A stretch of 64,000 bases of DNA from Primorskyibacter flagellatus (GTDB lineage: Bacteria; Pseudomonadota; Alphaproteobacteria; Rhodobacterales; Rhodobacteraceae). The stretch lies in NCBI RefSeq assembly GCF_900176485.1, contig NZ_FWYD01000012.1:1-64000 (forward strand), in the 5' to 3' direction. Shown here one piece after another: positions 43,997 through 51,310 of this stretch (position 1 is its first letter; every line of letters starts with the position of its first letter). The notes beneath the pieces were generated by a model. That model worked only from the letters and a program-made list of their open reading frames with translations. It was not told the DNA's origin and did not search any database. The translations under genes and the position numbers were made by a program.

Positions 43997-44965
43997 TTAC
44001 TTGAGGTGGTCCGGCACGGTCAGGCCGATTTCCTCGTAGTAGCGGATAGCGCCGGGATGCAGCGGGCTGGTGGCATATTGCAGTGTCAGCTCCGGCAGGT
44101 TGTTGCCCTTGACCGCCGGAAATGCCGCCTCCTGCTCGGCCATGTTTTCCATCACCGCGCGGGTGATGTCATAGGCGGTCTGATCATCCATGCCCGGGCG
44201 TGCAGAGACGCCGATCATGAAGCCCCAGACGGTATAGGAGCCAGAGTTTTCCATATCACCGCCCGGCATCTCGACGATCGATAGTTCCGGCAGGGTTTCA
44301 CGGATCTTGGCTTCTTGCGCGTCGTCGACACCCAGCACCTGCAACGGCGTGAAGGCTGCGATATCGGTGGTCAGCGCGTCAAAGGAGGTGCCAACCGCGC
44401 TTTTGACAAAGCCCTCGGACCGGTCATCCTTGATTGCATTGGCTTGTTCGCCGTTGGTCCCGCGCACCCAGTCCGGCGTGATCTCTAGCAGATCGAAGAC
44501 TTCAAGCGTGGTCGCCTCGGTTGACGAGCCGCGCATTCCGGGGCCGAACTTCTGACCATCCAGCGCTGCAAGCTCGGTGATCCCGGAATCGCGGCGCACC
44601 ACGACGTTCTGCGGTGCCAGCGAATAGGCCCAGAGCAGCTTCGACTCAACCGGCCGGCCATCGAAGGATTTGACGCCGTTATAGGCGTGATAAAGCGTCG
44701 AGGTGGTGATCAGTCCGATGTCAAGTTGGTCACGGGCCATCCGTTTGAGGTTGTCGACCGTGGCACCGGTTTCCACCACCGAGGCCTGGTAGCCATCGGG
44801 ATAGGCGTTGTTCACGATCTTCGCCAGCGAGGCGAAATATGCGTAATGCGCGCTTTGCGAATTGGTCGCGCCAAAGGCGAGCCGGGTTTCCGCGGCCGCC
44901 GGCAGGCTGGCGGTCAGCCCGGCCATCGTGATCGCTGTTGACGAGATCAGTGTAGTGAATTTCAT
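43997..44965 (-). CDS. TAXI-family TRAP substrate-binding protein
   Basis: A 322-residue periplasmic binding protein of the TAXI family. It has a signal peptide ending in PAAAE (about residue 20), LAFGATNSQSAHYAYFASLAKIV, ETGATVDNLKRMARDQLDIGLI and an FGPGMRGSSTEATTLEVFDLL region. Ligands for this family are typically acidic (glutamate/glutarate-like), but specificity here is unknown. First structural gene of the second tetronate locus, about 100 bp downstream of a LacI-type operator. Confidence 0.9.
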   Translation of the reverse strand: MKFTTLISSTAITMAGLTASLPAAAETRLAFGATNSQSAHYAYFASLAKIVNNAYPDGYQASVVETGATVDNLKRMARDQLDIGLITTSTLYHAYNGVKSFDGRPVESKLLWAYSLAPQNVVVRRDSGITELAALDGQKFGPGMRGSSTEATTLEVFDLLEITPDWVRGTNGEQANAIKDDRSEGFVKSAVGTSFDALTTDIAAFTPLQVLGVDDAQEAKIRETLPELSIVEMPGGDMENSGSYTVWGFMIGVSARPGMDDQTAYDITRAVMENMAEQEAAFPAVKGNNLPELTLQYATSPLHPGAIRYYEEIGLTVPDHLK

Positions 44966-45062
44966 GTCAAACCTCCCTTGCACAGGAATCGCCCAACAAT
45001 CAGGCGTCTGTCAGCGGAGGAGCCATAAAATCCAGCGTCAGTGCAAGGCCTGCCAGGCTTCA

Positions 45063-45075
45063 TGAAATTTTTTCA
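45063..45075. promoter_or_regulatory. Operator-like TGAAAT(T)TTTTCA upstream of the TAXI-TRAP operon
   Basis: TGAAATTTTTTCA has TGAAA and TTTCA arms and differs at one position from the site at 46090-46102 upstream of the adjacent lacI-type gene. It lies directly after that gene's stop and about 100 bp before the binding-protein start, in the expected promoter. Confidence 0.6.
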
Positions 45076-46056
45076 TCAGCCGCTTTCGCGTTCCTGCATC
45101 GCCCCCTGAAGCACCCGGATATCCCCCGTTGCGAGCGTCGCCTCGGTGCTGGTGAGGATGTCGACCGCCTGCCGCAGCATCCGCCTCAGCGGCTGGCGCA
45201 CGGTGGTCAGCCGGTAGGCCTCCCATGAGGCCATGGGTATGTCGTCAAAGCCGATCACGGCGATATCCTCCGGCACCGAGACCCGTTTTATCCGCGCCGC
45301 GTCAAGCAGCGCGATGGCCATGATGTCATTGGCACAAAACACCGCGTCCGGCAGCGGCCGCCGGGCCAGAAGCTCCTGCCCGACGCGAAACGCCTGCTGG
45401 TAGTCGAAACCGCCATCGTATTGTTCGACAATGGCCGTGCCGGCCTCTTCAAGGTGGTCACGAAAGCCGCGCATCCGCTCAAGATGGGTCGAAGTATCAC
45501 GCCGCCCACCGACAAAGGCGACCCGTTGCCGCCCTTGGGCTAAAAACCGCTTCGCGATCTGCCGGGCTCCGCCGTAGTTGTCGCAACAGACCGCCATCAT
45601 GTGGCTGTCGAACTGCACGCGGTTGAGCAGCACCGCCGGCATGCCATTCGCTCGGCACGAGCGCGCCAGCTGCGAGGTCATCGTCGAGCTTGCCAGAATT
45701 ACGCCTTCGGTGCGAAAATCCAGCACCTGTCGCATGATCGTGTCGACCTCATCGGCGGACGAGACCACGTGCACGATGGCGCGCAGCCCGCGCTCGGGCA
45801 ATTGCCGCACCAACTCGTCCACCGTGCCGGGGTAGAACGGATTATGCAGTTCGCTGACCACCAGCGCGATGGTATTGGTCGATTGTTGCGAGAGCACCTT
45901 GTCGACGCTGCTGACAAAGCCCAGCTCGCCTGCGGCGGCAAAGATCGCCTTGCGCTTGGCCTCGGTAATCGAGGCATCCGCCCGATAGGCCCGCGACACT
46001 GCCGAAACCGACACCCCGGCCCGTGCGGCCACATCTTTGGCAGTGATCTTTTTCAT
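45076..46056 (-). CDS. LacI-family transcriptional regulator
   Basis: A 326-residue regulator. The N-terminal helix-turn-helix (ITAKDVAARAGVSVSAVSRAY) is followed by a binding-protein-like domain (TNTIALVVSELHNPFYPG, LPDAVFCANDIMAIALL, IAVIGFDDIPMASWEAYRLTTVRQP). Its recognition helix is similar to, but distinct from, that of the 11784-12803 regulator. Matching 13-bp palindromes flank the gene, so it probably controls itself and the TAXI-TRAP/tetronate operon. Confidence 0.9.
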   Translation of the reverse strand: MKKITAKDVAARAGVSVSAVSRAYRADASITEAKRKAIFAAAGELGFVSSVDKVLSQQSTNTIALVVSELHNPFYPGTVDELVRQLPERGLRAIVHVVSSADEVDTIMRQVLDFRTEGVILASSTMTSQLARSCRANGMPAVLLNRVQFDSHMMAVCCDNYGGARQIAKRFLAQGRQRVAFVGGRRDTSTHLERMRGFRDHLEEAGTAIVEQYDGGFDYQQAFRVGQELLARRPLPDAVFCANDIMAIALLDAARIKRVSVPEDIAVIGFDDIPMASWEAYRLTTVRQPLRRMLRQAVDILTSTEATLATGDIRVLQGAMQERESG

Positions 46057-46089
46057 GCTTCCATCAGTAACCTGATTTCGGATGGCTGT

Positions 46090-46102
46090 GAAATATTTTC
46101 AC
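46090..46102. promoter_or_regulatory. Operator-like TGAAATATTTTCA upstream of lacI-type gene
   Basis: The palindrome TGAAA-TAT-TTTCA lies 34 bp upstream of the regulator's ATG and matches the site at 45063-45075 at 12 of 13 positions. This is consistent with autoregulation. Confidence 0.6.
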
Positions 46103-46691
46103 CTGCGAACGCGGTGCGGATTTTTGCCAGATACACCATGTCCCGCTGTCGCGTTGCCCTTAATCTGGGACGCGAGGCGTTTGGCGGAACTTTGTGCCGT
46201 TAATTTCAGGATTCTGGTGTCATTGGGCCTCTGTTTTCCGCACGCCGTTGCGCGTTGTGATCAACCGCACCAAGCAGACGATATTTCTTCTCGAAGGCGC
46301 ACAACATTGCAACCCTTGCGTAGTCGTCGGTACCGGCGCTGAGGATAGCTGTTTTGGCTAAGCGCCCCGCACGACCTGCATCACCGCAGCGGCTTGCATC
46401 ATGTCGTAACCCATGCGCCAGCGCTTGGTGAAGGTGATTTTTTGATGGGATTTCGTGCGTGGGATTCCGGCGGTGTTCGGCCATCGGCTCCCTCCAAATC
46501 AGATTACGGGCCTCACAGCTTAGAAAGCCCCTTTTCCACTTTTAGGATGCAATGGAGGCTTGAACGGTTGGTAGGAAAATAGGCGAAGACCGACCAACAA
46601 CGGCCGGGTTCAACCGACTGTCCGGGATCCGGCGGAAGGATGAGGGCCCAAGACGTCTTAGACGCACCCATCATCCTGTATGCCAATTTAT
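46103..46691. other. Gene-poor region
   Basis: No recognisable gene. One minus-strand frame (46206-46484) follows a good GGAGGG ribosome-binding site but its product matches nothing I know, and neighbouring frames suggest it may be decayed. No clear insertion-sequence ends were seen. Confidence 0.4.
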
Positions 46692-47066
46692 TCAAAGGGT
46701 GCGCAGCCAAGTCGCAAAGTCATCTTCGCTCGCATGATCCGATGCCAGATCTTCCATCATCCGGACACCAATCTCCGGATCAGGCCGGACTGCAATGCCA
46801 TTGAGCCGCAGGAACGTGAACGCGGCCACAAAAGCTGTGCGTTTGTTACCGTCAACGAAGGCATGGGCTTTGGCGATGCCAAACGCATAGGCCGCGGCCA
46901 GTGCATAGGCATCCGGGCCTCCATAACCCGCTGCGTTTTTTGGGCGATCGCAGGCCGCTTCCAGAAGCGTAGGATCGCGGGTGCCGGGCGCGCCACCATG
47001 ACGCGAGATCTGGCGGTCATGAATAACATGCAATGCGGGCAATGGCACCCAGACCCATTTGCTCAT
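46692..47066 (-). CDS. doc: Fic/Doc-family death-on-curing toxin
   Basis: A 124-residue Doc-type toxin. The Fic motif HAFVDGNKRTA lies at about residues 68-78; Doc proteins phosphorylate elongation factor Tu, while other Fic proteins AMPylate. The length fits Doc (126 aa). The start overlaps the antitoxin stop by 4 bp. The antitoxin is AbrB-like rather than the Phd of phage P1. Such modules often mark accessory regions, in line with the gene-poor surroundings. Confidence 0.9.
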   Translation of the reverse strand: MSKWVWVPLPALHVIHDRQISRHGGAPGTRDPTLLEAACDRPKNAAGYGGPDAYALAAAYAFGIAKAHAFVDGNKRTAFVAAFTFLRLNGIAVRPDPEIGVRMMEDLASDHASEDDFATWLRTL

Positions 47067-47287
47067 GCAAGCGCCTGGAGCAGATCACGGTTTTCATCCA
47101 TGACATCTTCGGCTGCCGCGAGCGCTGCCTGCAATTCAGGATTTTCCGTCATCAGTTTCAGCCCGCCATCATCCGTGCGTACCGCATAGAGCGTATCGCC
47201 CTCCTTGGCATCAAGCAGGGCAAGCATCTCTGTGCTAAGAGTCACGACAGCGGAATTGCCGACTTTGCGGATCTTGGATTCTATCAT
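47063..47287 (-). CDS. AbrB/MazE-type antitoxin
   Basis: A 74-residue protein beginning ESKIRKVGNSAVVTLSTEML, the swapped-hairpin AbrB DNA-binding fold, with a C-terminal helix (ELQAALAAAEDVMDENRDLLQALA) that probably neutralises Doc. I chose the ATG at 47287, where homology starts, over 47299. A TATACA/TGTATA palindrome lies 17 bp upstream, typical of autoregulation by the toxin-antitoxin complex. Confidence 0.85.
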   Translation of the reverse strand: MIESKIRKVGNSAVVTLSTEMLALLDAKEGDTLYAVRTDDGGLKLMTENPELQAALAAAEDVMDENRDLLQALA

Positions 47288-47303
47288 GGGAGGCCTCATG
47301 GGT

Positions 47304-47317
47304 TATACAAATGTATA
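47304..47317. promoter_or_regulatory. Toxin-antitoxin operator candidate
   Basis: TATACA and TGTATA form an inverted repeat with a 2-bp centre, directly followed by a second small palindrome, GTATATAC (47313-47320). The site is 17 bp upstream of the antitoxin start and overlaps the likely -10 region. Confidence 0.55.
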
Positions 47318-47795
47318 TACGAAAGCGGCGTTATTTGTCAAGCAAAGGCGAAGCTCAACGTCACGGGTGCCGCGAGCTTGCTCTTGTCGTCTTCCTTATA
47401 GTCCGGGATCGCCGACCAGTCTCGGCAGCGGTGGAGTTACCGCACTATCGCTTCGTTGATCTCACTGGACGTAAAGTCGAAGACCGTAAGCTCCATGTAT
47501 GCTGGGAAGCGCGACTTTGGTGTGATAGGCGGCGCGGTAGAGGTAAACCCGCTCGCTTGTCACTTTGATGTAAGTCTAGTCCATGCGCCGTGATCGGCCG
47601 ATAGGGAGCCGGCCGGAATCATTGAAAGGTCAACCATTGCGCCAGTGCGCCTTGACAGGCAGCATATGCAACAAAGTCCGCCGTGACCGGAATCTTCGAC
47701 TGGACAACTTGGTAAGGTCCGTTAAAAAAAATAGTTATGGGCGCAAATCGACCGAGGCTAACGCCCCTAAAACCAAACCAAGAAGGACAGACATC
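47318..47795. other. Region without recognisable gene
   Basis: About 480 bp between the toxin-antitoxin promoter and the first lipoprotein. Open frames cross it, but none has a ribosome-binding site or recognisable sequence. It ends in an A-rich stretch (47725-47732) and AGAAGGA at 47781, the ribosome-binding site of the next gene. Confidence 0.4.
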
Positions 47796-47810
47796 ACGAA
47801 ACGAAGAGTA

Positions 47811-48104
47811 ATGGTTTTCGCGACTGCAACTGCATTTGTCTCTCTTGCCGGCTGTGTCGAAGACACGGGTTCTTCGGCAGGCGTTGCGCCCGGTCGTGCA
47901 ACTCTTGCGCAGGTTGAGCAATCTTGTATCGCGCGTCTGGCAGCACAGTCTCAGGTTTCCGCAAGCGCCATCACAGTCACCGACTCCACTGGTTCGAGCG
48001 AGGGAACTGCCGTTTTCCTAAGCAACGCAAACGGCGCGCCATGGGTTTGCCGAGCTGACGGAGCCGGAAACATCACGGCTCTCGACTTTCAAGGCGAAGG
48101 CTAA
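47811..48104 (+). CDS. Small lipoprotein with CVEDTGSSAG N-terminus
   Basis: From the ATG at 47811 the product has 97 residues. It carries a hydrophobic signal and a lipobox (SLAGC) followed by VEDTGSSAG. Homology to the next gene and the missing positive n-region suggest that the real start lies upstream: the in-frame codons ATC ACG AAA CGA AGA (47793-47807) would add KRR, and AGAAGGA sits 5-8 nt before them. ATC or ACG would then be a non-standard start, or a mutated ATG. The mature part (SASAITVTDSTGSS...) is unrecognised. Probably an outer- or inner-membrane lipoprotein of unknown function. Confidence 0.65.
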   Translation: MVFATATAFVSLAGCVEDTGSSAGVAPGRATLAQVEQSCIARLAAQSQVSASAITVTDSTGSSEGTAVFLSNANGAPWVCRADGAGNITALDFQGEG

Positions 48105-48131
48105 CACAATACCAAAAGAGGGAAGATTTTT

Positions 48132-48434
48132 ATGAAACATCTCTTAAAGGTAGCTGTAGGCATTGCTGCGGCAGTGGCGTTGGTTGGCTGCGTGGAAGAC
48201 ACCGGGTCATCCGCAGGGCAGCCTGCTGTTGGAAGCGTGAATGACCTCAGTTCCTTCGAAGGCGCGCGCGCCGGACAATCTGAACTGGGTATCCAGAATC
48301 TCGGCTATCAGCCGGCCAGGACAGAAGGTCTGACCACCTATTGGCTCAATCCCTCGACCGGCGCCTGCGCCCGGATTGTCACGTCGGACGGCAGATATTC
48401 GTCGGTGACGATGCTGCCAACGTCGGATTGCTGA
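48132..48434 (+). CDS. Small lipoprotein with CVEDTGSSAG N-terminus
   Basis: A 100-residue lipoprotein. The signal starts MKHLLK, the lipobox is LVGC and the mature start is VEDTGSSAG, identical over ten residues (including the Cys) to the gene 28 bp upstream. The remainder (STGACARIVTSDGRYSSVTMLP) resembles small roseobacter lipoproteins with a C-terminal Cys, here TSDC. A GGGAAG ribosome-binding site precedes the ATG. Function unknown; probably a tandem duplicate that kept the secretion signal but diverged in the body. Confidence 0.75.
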   Translation: MKHLLKVAVGIAAAVALVGCVEDTGSSAGQPAVGSVNDLSSFEGARAGQSELGIQNLGYQPARTEGLTTYWLNPSTGACARIVTSDGRYSSVTMLPTSDC

Positions 48435-48876
48435 GAAATCAATCCATGGCATGACGAGTTTTAACTCTGGTCGCCCTTGTCCACGCGACATCTGCATGGG
48501 GCACGTATCGGCACCTGCAAATAACTGATTGTGCGGGCGTCCGGAGTGTTTTTTCCAAATGAGGGATCCTTGAAGTTCCTTGGCCTCGTGGTTCATCGGT
48601 TAGAGCGAACCGAACAGCGCCGCGTTGAGCCCACGCCGGATCGGTGGTTGACCGATCCTGATACAATATGCAGCAGATGCAGAACGCTTGTTTCGGCAAA
48701 ACCGGGCTGGCTTCGGCATGTCGCGAATGCCCAGGCTGGTTAGGGCAGCTTGAGATCGTTCATGTGGAAACCTGCCGACTTGCTTGGTCAGCTACCGGCG
48801 TTCGGTGTGATTTGACAATTCTCGCGAGCGGGGATGTGATGCCCGCCGGATATCTCTGATAAAGGATGACTACACC
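48435..48876. other. Gene-poor region
   Basis: About 440 bp with no convincing gene on either strand and no clear terminator or insertion-sequence end. A promoter for the downstream genes presumably lies near its right end, where AAAGGA precedes the GTG at 48877. Confidence 0.4.
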
Positions 48877-49305
48877 GTGCCAGAGTGTTTGCGTTCCTCA
48901 CGGGGCATAATAGCGGTCCTGGCTTCGGGAGCGCTGGTCGCTGCGGTCGGTTCCGCTCATGCCCAGGCCTTGGATGCAACGGGAGCGATGCTTCCCGAAA
49001 TCGAGGTGAGGGGTCGGGGTTGGGACCAGTTGCGCAATCCCGACGAACTTCTGGAATTCGCGCTCGCGCTGGTCGAAACGACGGTATTGGCCGCTGGAAT
49101 CGCATTTCATCCGGTAAATCTTGCCACACGTCGGACCAGAGCAGATTTTGACGCACCGCGGGATTTGTTTGTTTATGCTCTCATCGGCATGATCGTCGGA
49201 TTCCTGATCATGCATCATGGGTATCTAATCGGGTTCGTGCTCTTTGGCCTTGGGGGATTATTGCGTTTCAAGTCCGTGATGGTTCGGCTGATACGATGCG
49301 CCTGA
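48877..49305 (+). CDS. Secreted/membrane hypothetical protein, possibly DUF4956-like N-part
   Basis: A 142-residue protein starting at GTG. It has an apparent signal peptide (to AHAQA, about residue 32), a central helix, and two C-terminal membrane helices (FVYALIGMIVGFLIM and LIGFVLFGLGGLLRF). The FGLGGLLRFKS end followed by the next product's small hydrophobic start resembles DUF4956 membrane proteins, where an RFRT segment precedes another helix pair. The next gene overlaps by 10 bp. Family assignment is tentative. Confidence 0.55.
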   Translation: MPECLRSSRGIIAVLASGALVAAVGSAHAQALDATGAMLPEIEVRGRGWDQLRNPDELLEFALALVETTVLAAGIAFHPVNLATRRTRADFDAPRDLFVYALIGMIVGFLIMHHGYLIGFVLFGLGGLLRFKSVMVRLIRCA

Positions 49306-49652
49306 TCCTGGCGACGCTGGTCGGACTATGCGTTGGGTTGGATCTGCCGGTCGTGGCGTTGATCGCGACGGCCAGTGCATGGGTCGTGATATATGTGTTT
49401 GGCGGCCCGGCAAATTTCGAGTTGGAAGTGCGGTTCTCCGACGAGAGCGCAATTCTGGACGCCATGCTGGCGCTGCGTGAAAGACTGTCGGAACGCGGGT
49501 TCAGGACCGTTGCAATGAGCAAGATAAAGTTCAAACCCATCGTGAATTACGTCGTCACCGGCCCCCGCGGGTTTCGCCGTTCGGCGCTCGAACGCGAGAT
49601 GTTGCAGATGCAGAACGACAAATGCGGGATTGCTGACTGGCATGTTGACTGA
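49296..49652 (+). CDS. Membrane hypothetical protein, possibly DUF4956-like C-part
   Basis: A 118-residue protein with one or two N-terminal membrane helices (LILATLVGLCVGLDLPVVALIATASAWVVIYVF) and a soluble C-terminal domain (FELEVRFSDESAILDAML..., ending GIADWHVD). It may be the second half of a protein split from the 48877 gene, or a real overlapping partner (10-bp overlap). No family is certain. Confidence 0.55.
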   Translation: MRLILATLVGLCVGLDLPVVALIATASAWVVIYVFGGPANFELEVRFSDESAILDAMLALRERLSERGFRTVAMSKIKFKPIVNYVVTGPRGFRRSALEREMLQMQNDKCGIADWHVD

Positions 49653-49661
49653 AGCAGAAAG

Positions 49662-50555
49662 ATGATCAGCACCCTGGTCAGGCGACGTGTCTTTGCGCTT
49701 GTCACGATGGGGATATTGGCGGTGTTTTTGTGGGCCGCAACTGTTGTCGTTAATGCGGCTGACAGTCGGGAAACAATGGTCCTGCGTTTTGCCGACGCCA
49801 GAAAAATAGCAGATCGCAGCAATAATTTCACCGAGGTTTCGGGGCTCAGTCTTGCCCGGGACGGCGGGTTCTGGGCGGTGAGCGACGACACCGCACGGCT
49901 TTTCAGCCTGGATGCGAAAGGAAACCTGCACATCCGGTCTTCGCTGGATGCAGAGAGCGGCATGGAGGGGGTGGCGCTCGATTTGGCGAGAGAGCGCATC
50001 CTTGCTGTGCGCGAAGATACCAGCGAGATTCTGGCAGTTTCAGACGATGGGCGTCTGACGCGACACCCCGTTCTGGCGATGGATGGGGCAAGTGGCCTTG
50101 CGTCGCATTTTTCCCCTGAGGACGTCAATGACGGTCTCGAAGGCATCACCGTGAACCCAGATACCGGGGCGGTATTCATGGTCAAGGAGCGTGGGCCGAG
50201 GCTGTTGATCGAAATCGGGCCTGACCTAGATGAAGTACGGCGGATCGTGCATTTGACCGGTTCGACGGGGTTCACGTCCGATCAGGCGGACGACGATCAT
50301 CTGGATGGGTCGGGACTGGCCTGGGACAGTCGGCGAGAAGGTCTGTGGATTACCAGCGACACGGGAAAGACGATTTATTTCTTCGACTTCGACACCATGC
50401 AAGCCAGGGGCTGGGCGTTGATGTATGAGAACTCGGGAAAGCTGCGCCGGGTGCCGAATGCGGAGGGCGTGGCGGTGAGCGTCGACGGTGAGACGATCTT
50501 CGTCGTAACAGACGATGACCGGAATTCTCGACTGCTGACATACGAAATCGACTGA
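49662..50555 (+). CDS. SdiA-regulated/YjiK-like beta-propeller protein
   Basis: A 297-residue exported protein with an N-terminal membrane or signal segment (about residues 10-32). The repeated blade motifs fit the SdiA-regulated (YjiK) or esterase-like phytase propeller families: NFTEVSGLSLARDGGFWAVSDDTARLF, MEGVALD, DGLEGITVNPDTGAVFMVKERGPRLL, DGSGLAWDSRREGLWITSD and NAEGVAVS. The function of the family is not established; it may bind or hydrolyse a cell-envelope ligand. It starts 9 bp after the previous gene and probably belongs to the same unit. Confidence 0.75.
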   Translation: MISTLVRRRVFALVTMGILAVFLWAATVVVNAADSRETMVLRFADARKIADRSNNFTEVSGLSLARDGGFWAVSDDTARLFSLDAKGNLHIRSSLDAESGMEGVALDLARERILAVREDTSEILAVSDDGRLTRHPVLAMDGASGLASHFSPEDVNDGLEGITVNPDTGAVFMVKERGPRLLIEIGPDLDEVRRIVHLTGSTGFTSDQADDDHLDGSGLAWDSRREGLWITSDTGKTIYFFDFDTMQARGWALMYENSGKLRRVPNAEGVAVSVDGETIFVVTDDDRNSRLLTYEID

Positions 50556-51310
50556 AGTTTCCAGGTCATTTGACCTGAGCCCCGACTTTCCACAATGCGT
50601 CCGCGCCCGGGCAGAAAATGTTATATGACCAGTTCGTCGTAGATCTCGGCCCTCTCCCGCGAAATCCAGAAAGGTCGGGGCGAAATCGACGTTGCATACG
50701 ATGTCGTCGCTGACCGTGCTTGGCGCGGATAGCGGATAAGAAACGATTCTTCGTACATGAACAGCTTGTCTAGCCAGTCGAGAAGGCACCCCACGCTTTC
50801 TTCGATGGACGCGATCAAGCGCAGATAGCGCTGGTACTTGAACCGCCCCGCTCCTCCTGACTGGAAAGGATGAAAACCTCCGCGGTGTCCCTGTTGATCA
50901 GACGCAAACCCGAGACATCTTCGGGAAAGGGTATCCGACGGGTAGTCGAATGGTCCTTGACCCGCTCATCGACCTCGGCACCGCCTTCGAGCTAACTGGC
51001 CCGAGATCGGTAAAATTCATGTCGCCCTTGATCCGCATGGTGGCCAACGCCGTGCCCGGCGCGCTTGCCCAAAACAAAGACGACAAATATGAAAACCAGA
51101 CCCGCAGACTCTCGTTATGAATGAGGGAGCCTCGGGGGCAGGTCACCCCGAAAACAAGTTGGCAGTATCTAACAGGAAAATATGGTGACGGCGTTCTGCA
51201 CCCTATGCTGTAGACTCCACCTCTGCGGCCCGCGCGGTGTGGGGATTACCTTATAAAATAGCAGTGTTATAAAGAACGTTACGCATACGTCGTCGAAGTG
51301 GAATTTTGCT
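50556..51310. other. Gene-poor region before the sensor kinase
   Basis: About 750 bp without a recognisable intact gene. Just after the propeller gene, CAGGTCA and TGACCTG form a 16-bp palindrome with a 2-bp centre (50562-50577), more like a protein-binding site than a terminator. Some frames (50640-50870, 50950-51120) look like broken coding sequence that I cannot identify. The right end is AT-rich and holds the kinase promoter. Confidence 0.4.
50562..50577. promoter_or_regulatory. 16-bp palindrome, possible operator
   Basis: CAGGTCATTTGACCTG has 7-bp perfect arms around TT. It starts 7 bp past the stop of the propeller gene. The short centre argues against an RNA hairpin terminator, and no T tract follows. 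Confidence 0.35.
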
